The position numbers and the translations under genes were made by a program. Positions 35,545 through 45,280 of a stretch of 64,000 nt of DNA are shown piece by piece. This DNA is from Nitrospirota bacterium. Lineage in GTDB: Bacteria > Nitrospinota_A > UBA7883 > JACRGQ01. Where the stretch lies: NCBI GenBank assembly GCA_024275955.1, contig JAJRYD010000020.1:1-64000 (forward strand), written 5' to 3'. Each line of letters begins with the position of its first letter. Position 1 is the first letter of the stretch. The notes below the pieces were generated by a model that saw only the letters and a program-made list of their open reading frames with translations, was not told where the DNA came from and made no database searches.

Positions 35545-36158
35545 AGGTATACTATCAGCTCCATCTCGGTAAGAATCGGCTCTTCTTTAGCTTTTCCTGC
35601 GGCATGGGAGGCAGATTCAGTTTTCCAGTTTTCTCTCCGCATTGTTACGCCCCGCACAAGAATAGGGTAGGGCATGTTTGATATGTCGTCGATATAACGT
35701 ATTGAGTCGTTATAACCAGAGACGAATGAAATGTTGATTGTCTTGACGCTGTTTTTGTTTGCAGTGTCTCTGCTATTTTGAATATATGGTTTTACCGATA
35801 TGCCACTCAGCTTTACAGAGAGCCTTTTGTTGCTGGTTTTTAGAGTATCGAGAATTCTATTAATTGTAAACTTATTTCCACGATTATCTTTCAGCCCGTT
35901 TTTATACTCAAGATCTGATATCATTTTTTCTAACGCGGCTGTTTCCATCTCCAATTTTCTTGTCATGCTTTTAAGCTCTAGCAGTATTTTCTTCTCTTCT
36001 TGAAGCACGTTCAAGGTTTGTCGCGATGAAATCAGTCTGCTTGATAGAGGCTTGATCGTTGCTTCGTAAATTATGTATGGGGCAGAGAGGAGAACTAAAA
36101 GTAAGGCGAGTGCAAAGCCTTTAATATTCAGAGATGGCCGTTTTCTTTTGTCATTCAT
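35541..36158 (-). CDS. PilO-like protein of the second pilus system
   Basis: 205 residues: N-terminal transmembrane helix (about 14-32), a long coiled coil (residues 40-85) and a C-terminal ferredoxin-like part with VKTINISFVSGYNDSIRYIDDISNMPYPILVRG, matching the PilO core pattern. It overlaps the PilM-PilN gene by eight bases and the PilP-like gene by four. Sequence is far from the plus-strand PilO, so this is an old paralogue, not a recent copy. Confidence 0.75.
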   Translation of the reverse strand: MNDKRKRPSLNIKGFALALLLVLLSAPYIIYEATIKPLSSRLISSRQTLNVLQEEKKILLELKSMTRKLEMETAALEKMISDLEYKNGLKDNRGNKFTINRILDTLKTSNKRLSVKLSGISVKPYIQNSRDTANKNSVKTINISFVSGYNDSIRYIDDISNMPYPILVRGVTMRRENWKTESASHAAGKAKEEPILTEMELIVYL

Positions 36159-37788
36159 GTTCCTGCCTCGGCTTATAAGTAATATCCGAAACGATGTTAA
36201 ATGTCATTTCGCTCTCTCTGTTTGCTTTGCCACTAGGTTTGGAAGATGCCAGCATCACACCATCTAGGCTAGAGGAGCTGTCCATTTTTTTTAGTATTGC
36301 TTGTAACGTATTCAGCCTTTCAGATGATGCCCCTCGAATCCGGCCGGCGATTTCCAAACGTCTGCTTTTAGGAGCTGGAATGGCGCTTTCCTTAAAGATA
36401 TCAATAGTGCCGGCTGATGATATTTTCAGGCTCTCAAGCGCGGCATTTGGCGGAAGGACAAGCGCTAGGCTGTCGAAAAAAACAGGCCAGTCTGTTCTCA
36501 TCGCCTCGATCTTGCGTGACGCGGTATTTCTACGGTTGATAGATTCCAGTTTTCTTTTGGCGTTTATCAGTTTTATTTCCAGTGTTGATATTGGAACAGA
36601 GGTTTGGCGGCGTAGTAATTTAATTTCAGCGTGGGTTTTGTCGAGAGCTGTTTTTATACTGCTGTCGTAATAGAGGGCCGCGGAGTAGGAGAATAGGCAG
36701 GTTAAGGCAATGGCTAGGATGGCGGTAAGAGTCCTATTTTTTTGTATCCACGTTTTGCAGGAAAACCTTAGATGCCTCGGCAGGAGGTTTAGTGACTTTG
36801 TGTCGCTAATAGCCAGCCCTATATCAAGAGCCATCTCTGGTCCTCTCTTTGCGTACTGTTGCAGGCTTTTGTCTTTTGCTTCTATAAAGTCGTCAAACGG
36901 GTTATATATTTTAAAATTGTAGCTGGTTTCCTCTGATATGCGGTGGCGTATATCTTCCAGCTTGCTGGTGTCACCGATGAGATATATGTCGCCGATTTCT
37001 TCACGATTTTTGTTCTTAAAAAAATCAATAGATCGTTCATACTCCGCTACAGCTTTGTCCCAATCATTTTTTTCTGAGACGCAATTTTCCAGCATGTGAC
37101 TTTTTGTAATTTTTTTAGCTCCAAGCGGAATTTGTCTTGAATAGACCAATAAGTCATTTTTGAATATATATATGCCTGTTGCTTTTTCGGTGATATTGAA
37201 TATCGGGACAGGTTTTTTTTTGTCTATCAGCTTTGAGCTTTTGAGGATTGCCGATAAAGCATCCGGTATTGTTCCTATGCCGGTATGCCTAAGGCAGGTT
37301 TTTTTAAAAAAATCTGAGTACCTTTTGGCAATTTTTTTATCCAGTGCCCCCATCACGACATCGAGGTGCGTGCCGTTTGAGCTGGATGGAAGCAGTATCG
37401 CGTCTACTGACGCTTCAAAAATATCGAAAGGGGCTGAATCCATTTCGCTGTATTTGAGAGAATCAACAATTTCATCTTTTTCCATCTTTGGAATGGTTAT
37501 GTTGCGAATAACTGTTCCCTCACCAGTAGCAAGGTTTTGAACTTTTCTGGATACCAAGCAGTTTTCTATGCATGCCTGATTTAGTTTGTCGGCAATCTCT
37601 GGTTCAAGAAGGTCTTTTTCTGACAATTTGATGTTTAGAAACGAATTTAGGAGGAACTTTCCGTTCTTTTTTTTAAGGTCTGTAACACGTATCGCTTTGC
37701 CCGAAATTATGATGCCTGTGTGGTTTTCTCTAGTAATCTTGCTTAATATCTCAGGAAAAAAATCAATAAGACTTGTAACAAAACCCAC
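36151..37788 (-). CDS. PilM-PilN fusion protein of the second pilus system
   Basis: 545 residues. The first about 335 form a PilM-like actin fold (HTGIIISGKAIRVTDL, PKMEKDEIVDSLKYSEMDSAPFDI, VVMGALDKK, GDIYLIGDTSKLEDI). Then SLNLLPRHLR, the PilN docking motif, a transmembrane helix (about 353-372), a coiled coil and a PilN periplasmic domain (LVLPPNAALESLKISSAG). Fusion of these two partners is also seen in MSHA-type MshI-like systems. It is the first gene of the minus-strand operon. Confidence 0.78.
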   Translation of the reverse strand: MGFVTSLIDFFPEILSKITRENHTGIIISGKAIRVTDLKKKNGKFLLNSFLNIKLSEKDLLEPEIADKLNQACIENCLVSRKVQNLATGEGTVIRNITIPKMEKDEIVDSLKYSEMDSAPFDIFEASVDAILLPSSSNGTHLDVVMGALDKKIAKRYSDFFKKTCLRHTGIGTIPDALSAILKSSKLIDKKKPVPIFNITEKATGIYIFKNDLLVYSRQIPLGAKKITKSHMLENCVSEKNDWDKAVAEYERSIDFFKNKNREEIGDIYLIGDTSKLEDIRHRISEETSYNFKIYNPFDDFIEAKDKSLQQYAKRGPEMALDIGLAISDTKSLNLLPRHLRFSCKTWIQKNRTLTAILAIALTCLFSYSAALYYDSSIKTALDKTHAEIKLLRRQTSVPISTLEIKLINAKRKLESINRRNTASRKIEAMRTDWPVFFDSLALVLPPNAALESLKISSAGTIDIFKESAIPAPKSRRLEIAGRIRGASSERLNTLQAILKKMDSSSSLDGVMLASSKPSGKANRESEMTFNIVSDITYKPRQEHE

Positions 37789-37915
37789 TAGTTCTCATCC
37801 TCCTAGTGTAATATACCCGAAATAGCTAAGATTTCTAATTATTCTTTAAAATATTCTTAGCTTGTGGTGTTGGTCTGAAGGTAGAAAAGAAGGAAGGTGC
37901 CTAGTGCCGTCGGTT

Positions 37916-38905
37916 TTAAGCGAGGTTAAAGGCAGACTTTATAGCAAATATCATAGAGGATTCATCAGCAATTCCTTTTCCCGCTAGTTCCATCGCTGTA
38001 CCGTGGTCTACGGAAGTTCTTATAAAAGGCAGACCGATAGTGATATTGGCAGATTGGCCGAAGGCGGCAGATTTAATGCCGACTAGCCCCTGGTCGTGGT
38101 ACATAGCGAGGATGACCGAATAATTGCCTCTCATTTTGGGGGAGAATAAGGAATCGGCAGGAAGAGGGCCGACAGCGTTGATTTTAAGCTGTTTGGCACT
38201 CTTTACTGCAGGAGCAATCTCTTTTTCCTCTTCTATTCCAAATAGGCCGTTTTCCGATGCGTGCGGGTTTAAGCCGCATACCGCTATCGGCTTCTTTAGC
38301 CTTAATAACTTATTTATTAATATAAGCATATCTAATATCTTTCTTTTCTTTACCACTCCGATAGCTTTCTTTAGAGGTAGGTGCGTGCTTAAAAGGACTA
38401 CTGAAAAATCTGGAGATGAAAACATCATTGCCACATCTTTGGTTTTTGACAGCTTTGCCAGCATTTCGGTATGTCCCGGATAGTGGAAACCGGCTTTGTG
38501 TAGCGCCTCCTTGCTTATTGGGGCAGTTATTATTCCTCTAAGAGAGCCGTCCATACAGAGCTTTACTCCAGCTTCTATATAGCTCGCGGATGCTTTTCCG
38601 CTTGCCGTGCTTACCTGTCCATAATTTGGAGATTTGCGCCTGAGTGACTTGATGTCCAAAACGGCGATTTTTCCTCTGGTCGGCAGTTGTTCTAAATCAA
38701 ATTTGGAGAATCTCATTTTTAAGTTGCTGGTGATTTTTGCCGCTTGTTCCAAAATGCTGATATCGCCAATAAGCACCAGCCTCGATGAAAACCTAAAAGA
38801 AAGTTTTGAGACAGCTTTAACAGTAACTTCTGGGCCTATTCCTGATGGATCCCCTATCGTTATTCCAAAACGGTATGGCCGTATAATTTTTTTCATTGTC
38901 GGCAT
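37916..38905 (-). CDS. pdxA: PdxA, 4-hydroxythreonine-4-phosphate dehydrogenase
   Basis: An enzyme of DXP-dependent vitamin B6 synthesis. The 329-residue protein starts with the family block FGITIGDPSGIGPEV and has the metal-binding His regions HYPGHTEML, LLSTHLPLKKA and MYHDQGLVGIK, with the NITIGLPFIRTSVDHGTAME phosphate site. The ATG at 38905 is used; another ATG three codons later is possible. A single gene, divergent from glnE. Confidence 0.93.
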   Translation of the reverse strand: MPTMKKIIRPYRFGITIGDPSGIGPEVTVKAVSKLSFRFSSRLVLIGDISILEQAAKITSNLKMRFSKFDLEQLPTRGKIAVLDIKSLRRKSPNYGQVSTASGKASASYIEAGVKLCMDGSLRGIITAPISKEALHKAGFHYPGHTEMLAKLSKTKDVAMMFSSPDFSVVLLSTHLPLKKAIGVVKKRKILDMLILINKLLRLKKPIAVCGLNPHASENGLFGIEEEKEIAPAVKSAKQLKINAVGPLPADSLFSPKMRGNYSVILAMYHDQGLVGIKSAAFGQSANITIGLPFIRTSVDHGTAMELAGKGIADESSMIFAIKSAFNLA

Positions 38906-39014
38906 TTTACAGCAAACGGTATTACTGATATACGCTATTCCTCTTATATATGGTAAAAAAGTGTAGGCCTATAGATAAACTTACAGTTAATCGGCAGGAA
39001 CTTTTTAGGGTGTT

Positions 39015-41960
39015 ATGGACTCATTATCAAAATTTATAGAACCGTACGGCCTTCACAAGCTTCTGCCTACATGGATTGAGAGAGCTATATCGGCATCTTT
39101 CAACCCGGAGCTGGCAAAAGTAAATTTTGAGCGTTTCCTTTCAAGGCTTGTTGAAACCGATTCCACCTTGCTCGGTAGGCTCGACAAGAGGAATATTCCA
39201 TGGATAAGCCTGCTTTTCTCTGGTAGCCAGATACTCACCGAAATGGCTATGAAAGATCCGATGAACCTTTTTGCCGCCATTCAGCCATCCGTCCTTCATT
39301 CCACCAGATTCAAAGCGGAGATGAGGCGCGAAAGGGACAGCCTGCTAAAGTCACCCACCATCGACGCAAAGGAGGCGCTTTGTGCTTTTAAAAACAGGGA
39401 GCTTATGCGCATCGGCTGGCGCGACCTTTTGAAATGGGCAGATACAGTGGAAACTCTTGAAGACCTTTCAAGGTTGGCCGATACCTGCATAGAAGGCGCG
39501 TTACAGGTTGCGGAGAAAGAGGCGGTTGACAAGTTCGGGTTCCCATTGCACGAAGATGGAAGCAGAGCCAGCTTTATTGTCTTAGGTTTGGGGAAGCTCG
39601 GCGGCAGGGAACTCAACTTCAGCTCCGACATAGACCTTATCTATATGTATGACCGCGATGACGGACAGACATCAGGAGGTATAGGTCCAAACCACCTGAA
39701 ACGTCCGAAAATATCTATTCAGGAGTTTTACACAAGAGTAGCGCAAAGGCTTACTTCGCTTCTTAACGATATCGGTCCTTCTGGAAATATTTACAGAGTA
39801 GACCTTGCCTTAAGGCCGGAGGGCAGTAGGGGACAGCTTGTTATATCACTGCCGGCTTCGGAAATTTACTACGAATCATGGGGGCATCCGTGGGAGAGGC
39901 AGATGCTTATCAAGGCGAGAGTCTGTGCCGGAGATCCGTTGTTTGGCGATAAATTTAGAGAAATGATAAGACCTTTTGTCTACCGAAAATTTCTTGACTA
40001 CTCGCATATCAAAGAAATTCACCAGATGAAAGAAAAGATAGATAAACATCTCACTAAAGGCAAAGACAAATACAAAAACAATGTCAAATTAGGTAAGGGC
40101 GGTATAAGGGAAATTGAGTTTATAATCCAAACATACCAGCTCATTTACGGCGGGAAGATGCCGTGGCTGGCGGAAACCAACTCTCTAAAAGCTCTTCATA
40201 GAATTTTTGAAAGAGGTCTGCTCGGAAATGTTCAGTACGCACAGCTTGCTGACGCGCTGTTATTTTTGCGAGATCTCGAAAACAGAATGCAGATAACATA
40301 CGGGAGGCAGGTTCAAATACTTCCTGACAGGGAAGATGAACTGCAAGTGCTTGCCCTCAAAATGAACCTTAAAGGCAAGGACGAACTTTTGCACGCGTAT
40401 AAGCAGGCGACTGACAACGCGCATGATATATTCACAGACTTTTTTAAAGAAGAAAAAGCCGATTCTACGATTGAGGAGAGTGAATACCATATAGACCTCG
40501 ATAATGAAGAAGATGCGTTAAAGAAACTTGAAGAACTGCAGTTTTCAAACCCGCGCATAGTCCTCGATTCGCTTCTTCATATCAGAGACGGCGAACCATT
40601 TAACCATCCCTCGTCAAAAAGCCGCAGAATGTTTATGAGGCTTTTACCGGAGCTGATAGGGCTGATTGTTACGATGCCGGAAAAAGAGAGAACTTTAGTA
40701 AATCTCGACAAGTTTCTTTCGTCTCAGGAAGGAAGAGAAGGGGTATACGAGATACTGCTTGAGCTTCCGTCCTCAAGGGAGGTTCTCATAACCATTTTTT
40801 CATTGGCACAGTCGCTTGCAGAAATAATGACAAACCAGCCTGACGCTGTTGAAATTTTAGCATCTGGGCTTTCGGCAGGGATTAAGCATTCTCTAACGGA
40901 CGTTCCTGAATCAATAGTATCCTATGACACGAAGCTCGACTGGCTGAGAAAAGAAAGAAACGCTGAAAGCATAAGAGCCGGTATTTCATACATGCTTTCT
41001 CACAACGATCCGTTTGAGCTGATGGAGGATCTTTCACTTCTCGCTGATGAATTTGTTTCGTCTTGCTTTAAGATAATAGAAGATGAATTCCTCACAGACG
41101 AGAACATCAAAGATAAAACCTGTTTCACGGTAATAGGGATGGGGAAGCTCGGCAGGCGAGAGCTTAACTACGGCTCTGATCTCGACTTGATGTTTGTTTT
41201 TTCGGAGGAAGGCGCGAGTGATGAAACCGGAGCCTTCTACGCGAATCTAAGCAGAAAGCTTATCAATGCTATTGGCGGAATATCACAGCATGGCTATGCT
41301 TATAAAGTTGACACACGGCTTCGGCCGGAAGGTGAAAAGGGAGGGATAGTGATTTCCGAAAAAGCGGCTTTCCAGTACTACTCTAAGAGAGGAGCTTTAT
41401 GGGAGAGAATGGCTCTTTGCGGCGGCAGAGCGATAGCAGGCGATGTTGGCTTTGGCGGGAAATTTCTAAGAGGACTGGATAATTTTGTTTATTCTGGAGG
41501 TATTTCTAAAAACGATGTTGAAGCTATCTCCGCTATGAAAATAAAAATAGAAAGAGAAAAGATAAAACAGTTTAAGGCGTTACCTATCAAGTATGGGCGC
41601 GGCGGAATTGTGGATATCGAATTTTTAGCGCAAAAGCTTAAGCTTTCTTACGGCATGGAGATGGAAAAGCTAAGGACATATAATACTCTGGAAATGCTGG
41701 AAGCCGCCATTAAGGAAGAGTGGGGCATCCCAGATCTTGAAAGGCTTGTAAGAAGTTATAAGCTTCAGAGAACGGTAGAGACTCACCTGCGGATTGAGAC
41801 GGGGCGTTCCGCGGAAAACCTTCCTTTCTCTACTGACCAGCTAAGAATTTTAGAGCAAAAGCTGGAAAGGTTTGTGAGCCTTAACGGCAGTCTTGTAGAC
41901 ACCGTTACCGATTCTATGGAAGCTGTCAAAAAATCAATCTCTCATATTGTAAAAGTATGA
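39015..41960 (+). CDS. glnE: GlnE, bifunctional glutamine synthetase adenylyltransferase/deadenylase
   Basis: Controls glutamine synthetase by adding and removing AMP. At 981 residues it contains both nucleotidyltransferase halves: the N-terminal deadenylase site GLGKLGGRELNFSSDIDL (about residue 195) and the C-terminal adenylyltransferase site GMGKLGRRELNYGSDLDL (about residue 710), each followed by a DxRLRPEG segment (VDLALRPEGSRG, VDTRLRPEGEKG). The full length implies regulation by PII, though glnB is not in the window. The stop overlaps the dprA start. Confidence 0.95.
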   Translation: MDSLSKFIEPYGLHKLLPTWIERAISASFNPELAKVNFERFLSRLVETDSTLLGRLDKRNIPWISLLFSGSQILTEMAMKDPMNLFAAIQPSVLHSTRFKAEMRRERDSLLKSPTIDAKEALCAFKNRELMRIGWRDLLKWADTVETLEDLSRLADTCIEGALQVAEKEAVDKFGFPLHEDGSRASFIVLGLGKLGGRELNFSSDIDLIYMYDRDDGQTSGGIGPNHLKRPKISIQEFYTRVAQRLTSLLNDIGPSGNIYRVDLALRPEGSRGQLVISLPASEIYYESWGHPWERQMLIKARVCAGDPLFGDKFREMIRPFVYRKFLDYSHIKEIHQMKEKIDKHLTKGKDKYKNNVKLGKGGIREIEFIIQTYQLIYGGKMPWLAETNSLKALHRIFERGLLGNVQYAQLADALLFLRDLENRMQITYGRQVQILPDREDELQVLALKMNLKGKDELLHAYKQATDNAHDIFTDFFKEEKADSTIEESEYHIDLDNEEDALKKLEELQFSNPRIVLDSLLHIRDGEPFNHPSSKSRRMFMRLLPELIGLIVTMPEKERTLVNLDKFLSSQEGREGVYEILLELPSSREVLITIFSLAQSLAEIMTNQPDAVEILASGLSAGIKHSLTDVPESIVSYDTKLDWLRKERNAESIRAGISYMLSHNDPFELMEDLSLLADEFVSSCFKIIEDEFLTDENIKDKTCFTVIGMGKLGRRELNYGSDLDLMFVFSEEGASDETGAFYANLSRKLINAIGGISQHGYAYKVDTRLRPEGEKGGIVISEKAAFQYYSKRGALWERMALCGGRAIAGDVGFGGKFLRGLDNFVYSGGISKNDVEAISAMKIKIEREKIKQFKALPIKYGRGGIVDIEFLAQKLKLSYGMEMEKLRTYNTLEMLEAAIKEEWGIPDLERLVRSYKLQRTVETHLRIETGRSAENLPFSTDQLRILEQKLERFVSLNGSLVDTVTDSMEAVKKSISHIVKV

Positions 41961-43060
41961 ATGAAAAAGATGCCCTTATTGCTCTCAACGCATGTATCGG
42001 TATCGGGGTCAACAACTTTATAAACCTATTAGAAAGGTTCGGCAGTGCGGCTGATGTTTTTTCGGCATCCAAAGCCGATATTCAAACTGTCGAAGGGATC
42101 GGCCCCAAAGTCGCGGAGAGGGTTCCTGTTTGCAAACCGCAGGAGGTCGCTGACAGAGAAAAAAGATTAGCAGAAAAGTTCAAAACAACAATAGTCACAT
42201 ATAAGTCGGAGCGGTATCCGGCCAACCTTAGGCTTTTTCATAAATCTCCTCCTGTGCTGTATATTGCCGGCGAAATAATGGAGATAGATAGAATTGCTAT
42301 AGGCGTTGTCGGCAGTAGAAAACCGACGCCTTACGGAAGGATAGCCGGAGAAAAACTCTCAAGAGAACTTTCAGAAACTGGAATCACTATTGTAAGCGGG
42401 CTGGCAAGAGGCATCGACAGCGTTGCCCATAAATCGGCGTTGGAAAGCGGGGGAAGGACAATCGCTGTTTTAGGGACAGGTCTTGACAGGGTATACCCGC
42501 CGGAAAACGCAAAACTCTTCGACGAAATCGAAAAGCGAGGGGCGGTGGTATCGCAATTTTCTTTTGGCACAGAGCCACACAAGATGAACTTTCCTATAAG
42601 GAACAGAATTATCAGCGGGCTTTCCATCGGTGTTCTTGTTATAGAGGCTGGTGAGAAGAGCGGGTCAAATATAACCGCGTATGCGTCGCTGGAGGAAGGT
42701 AGAGAGGTTTTCGCGGTTCCCGGCAGGATAGATTCTTCTATGTCGATTGGGCCCAACCGCCTTATACAAAGAGGGGCGAAACTGGTTACATCTACTGAAG
42801 ATATTATAGAAGAACTTTCACCGGAAGTACGCGCGGTGATAGGCAAAAGCGAAGAGAAAAGCAGAGAAAACCTCGGTTTGAACTTGAGTACTCCAGAGGA
42901 GGGTAAAATTCTGGAACTGCTGGAAGGAGCGGAAAGGCAGGTAGATTATCTTATCGAGAAATCTGGTCTGCCATCCGGCCTTGTGCTTGGTATTCTTTTG
43001 GAGCTGGAACTAAGAGGAACAATAAGACAGCTTCCCGGCAAGCTTTTTGCCAAGCTGTAA
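41957..43060 (+). CDS. dprA: DprA/Smf, DNA-processing protein
   Basis: Loads RecA on incoming single-stranded DNA during transformation. The 367-residue protein has an N-terminal helix-hairpin region (VEGIGPKVAE), the Rossmann core VGSRKPTPYG, SGLARGIDSVAHKSAL, LGTGLDRVYPPENAKL, NFPIRNRIISGLS and a C-terminal winged-helix domain. It overlaps glnE by four bases. With the two type IV pilus systems here, competence is a reasonable guess. Confidence 0.93.
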   Translation: MNEKDALIALNACIGIGVNNFINLLERFGSAADVFSASKADIQTVEGIGPKVAERVPVCKPQEVADREKRLAEKFKTTIVTYKSERYPANLRLFHKSPPVLYIAGEIMEIDRIAIGVVGSRKPTPYGRIAGEKLSRELSETGITIVSGLARGIDSVAHKSALESGGRTIAVLGTGLDRVYPPENAKLFDEIEKRGAVVSQFSFGTEPHKMNFPIRNRIISGLSIGVLVIEAGEKSGSNITAYASLEEGREVFAVPGRIDSSMSIGPNRLIQRGAKLVTSTEDIIEELSPEVRAVIGKSEEKSRENLGLNLSTPEEGKILELLEGAERQVDYLIEKSGLPSGLVLGILLELELRGTIRQLPGKLFAKL

Positions 43061-43200
43061 AGGAATATAAAAATAATCATTTTTTTGAACCTGAATCTTT
43101 CAGTGGGATAGAATGTCTACCGTAGTATAGCTATTTCTGTAAGTAGCTTAGCGGGAAAGCGGACTTGGACAGAATGTTAATTTCAGAGGGGAGCATTCAA

Positions 43201-43245
43201 ATGCCGAAGAGCGTTATATCTTTTTTCTTTATACCGTTGTGTTGA
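43201..43245 (+). CDS. Possible 14-residue leader peptide before the histidine kinase
   Basis: ATG at 43201 follows a strong ribosome site (AGAGGGGAG, about eight bases). The codons read MPKSVISFFFIPLC, then TGA at 43243-43245. The stop overlaps a GTG (43239) in frame with the kinase gene, so translation could be coupled. The peptide is hydrophobic and Phe-rich. It may be a regulatory leader or chance. Confidence 0.35.
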   Translation: MPKSVISFFFIPLC

Positions 43246-43256
43246 GTTGGAAGCAG

Positions 43257-45194
43257 ATGGGTAAAAGAATCGGGTTTTTTAGTGGAAGCTTAAAAGCTTA
43301 TGTCGCCTTTATTGTTATAGCTCTTTTTGCCGGCACTTCCGCAGTCGCCTTTTTTGTTTTCCAAAATATTGTTGATGAAACTGTTAAAGCTATAGGAATT
43401 CATTTTGCCGAGAAGCAGGTTCTCTTCGACCGCGCCCGAAGCCTTCAGCCGCTGGTTCGCGAAGTTGCTCTGGCAACGAAGCTGGCCCGTTCGCCAATCA
43501 TCCGCGCATGGGCAAAAGACGAGCAGAGTTCGGATTTAAAAGCCAAAGGTCTTGAGGAGCTGGAAAGTTTTCGCAGAATGTTTCGTGATAAAAGTTACTT
43601 TTTTGCTATCAGTCAATCCGGCAACTACTACTTTAATGATAAAGACGGAGCCTATACAGGCAATGAATACCGCTACACCACAAGCCCTGACAACCCGAGA
43701 GATGGGTGGTTTTACACCACACTTTTAATGAAGGAAGAATGTCAGCTCAATGTGGATCGTGACAGAGGGATAGATGTCACCAAGGTTTGGATCAACTGTA
43801 TCGTCGTCGATGATTCAGCTGTGGTAGGGGTCATTGGAACAGGTATAGACCTGACAGAATTTATACGGACAGTAGTAGACAGCAAGCAGATTGGTGTCGA
43901 GACTATTTTTATAGACAAGAGCGGCGCCATACAAGCTCACCGCGATCTTCAGCAGATAGATTTTCACAGCCTGACAAAGCGTATTCAGGATAGGAAAACT
44001 ATCTTTCAGATGATTGATGACACTGCAGAAAAAAAGGAATTTAGTTTGCTCCTAAGCTCTCTTAAGGAGCGCGGCAACGCGGTTAAAACGATGTTTCTTA
44101 CGATAGCTGAACACCGTTACTTGGCTGGAGCGGCTTATCTTGATGAGATGGGATGGTTTAACGTTACATTGATGGATCTGGATGCAATGGTTGCCCGTAG
44201 CTATTTCAACTACTTTGCAGAACTTATGACCGGAATTTTGCTAGTTACATTGCTCTTGGTGATGGTGCTTTTTAACCACTTTGTCCTAAACCGTATTTAC
44301 AGATTGGAGCGTTCAGTCAGGCAGGTATCAGATGGCAAATATAATGGCATTATACCAGATGACAGGCCAGACGAGATTGGTCGTCTTTCGGTTAATTTAA
44401 AGAAGATGGCGGAGACAGTGGGTAAGTATACCGGCAACCTAGAGCAGGAAATAAAAAAGCGGACAAAAGAGCTTGAAGCGGCCAAGGAAAAGGCTGTTGA
44501 GGCGGCAAGGCTTAAAGACAAGTTTGTTTCCCTTGTCGCGCACGACCTCAGGGCACCGTTGTGGGCATCGGTAGGTTTGCTGGAAATTCTTAATAGCGAG
44601 AAGCACGGCGATAATCTTTCCAGCGAAGGTACAGATATACTTAAATGCGTCATAAGCGGCAATAAAGGGCTTATTGGAACACTGGACAAGTTGCTTGATG
44701 TAAGCAGACTGCAGACAGGACAAATTGTCTTGACTAAAGAACATATGGATACCTGTTTGTTTGTTGAGAAAAACATACAGCCTTTCCTCCACATTGCGGA
44801 GGGAAAAGGAATTAAAATTTTCAATAAAGTTCCTAAAGGGAAAATGATTGAGATTGACCCCGCGCTTTTTGGACAGGTGATACAAAACCTTGTTTCAAAC
44901 GCCATTAAGTTTTGTAATAGCATGGATGAGATAACCATTTTTGTTCCTGATGGACGTCCGAATGCAATCGCCGTAAAGGATACAGGGGTCGGCATTGATA
45001 AAGAGATACTGCTCGATATCTTCAAGCACGAAGTAAAGACAACGACAAGCGGAACAGGGGGGGAGGAAGGTACCGGCCTTGGCCTGCCTTATTGCCGCAA
45101 CATTATGGAAGCGCATAATGGTTTAATCATTGCGGAATCGGAAAAATGCGCCGGCAGTATTTTCTATCTGGAGATACCTAAAGCTAAGCATTGA
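43257..45194 (+). CDS. Membrane sensor histidine kinase (dCache-HAMP-HisKA-HATPase)
   Basis: About 645 residues from the ATG at 43257 (TTGGAAG upstream); a GTG at 43239 would add six. Transmembrane helices lie at about 15-37 and 321-343 with a periplasmic dCache-like sensor between them (WFYTTLL ... GVIGTGIDLTEFI). HAMP is at about 345-395 (DEIGRLSVNLKKM), a coiled coil at 395-420, and HisKA has the phospho-acceptor His429 (LVAHDLRAPL). HATPase shows an N box (QNLVSNAIKF), a G1 box (VKDTGVGID) and a G2 region (GTGLGLPYCRN). No response regulator lies beside it, so it is an orphan kinase; the ligand is unknown. Confidence 0.88.
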   Translation: MGKRIGFFSGSLKAYVAFIVIALFAGTSAVAFFVFQNIVDETVKAIGIHFAEKQVLFDRARSLQPLVREVALATKLARSPIIRAWAKDEQSSDLKAKGLEELESFRRMFRDKSYFFAISQSGNYYFNDKDGAYTGNEYRYTTSPDNPRDGWFYTTLLMKEECQLNVDRDRGIDVTKVWINCIVVDDSAVVGVIGTGIDLTEFIRTVVDSKQIGVETIFIDKSGAIQAHRDLQQIDFHSLTKRIQDRKTIFQMIDDTAEKKEFSLLLSSLKERGNAVKTMFLTIAEHRYLAGAAYLDEMGWFNVTLMDLDAMVARSYFNYFAELMTGILLVTLLLVMVLFNHFVLNRIYRLERSVRQVSDGKYNGIIPDDRPDEIGRLSVNLKKMAETVGKYTGNLEQEIKKRTKELEAAKEKAVEAARLKDKFVSLVAHDLRAPLWASVGLLEILNSEKHGDNLSSEGTDILKCVISGNKGLIGTLDKLLDVSRLQTGQIVLTKEHMDTCLFVEKNIQPFLHIAEGKGIKIFNKVPKGKMIEIDPALFGQVIQNLVSNAIKFCNSMDEITIFVPDGRPNAIAVKDTGVGIDKEILLDIFKHEVKTTTSGTGGEEGTGLGLPYCRNIMEAHNGLIIAESEKCAGSIFYLEIPKAKH

Positions 45195-45280
45195 TTCCCT
45201 TTACTCGGGGTATCAGCTGTTGATTCTCGGAATGGAGCTGTTTTTTTTTATCTGCTTGTCTAATATGTGATAATACGGCG

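Noticed and set aside
37789-37915. Additional small gene between the PilM-N fusion and pdxA
   Set aside because: Short frames here lack a ribosome site and protein-like composition.
45195-45260. Rho-independent terminator after the histidine kinase gene
   Set aside because: A T-run is present near 45240, but I cannot find a stable stem just before it.
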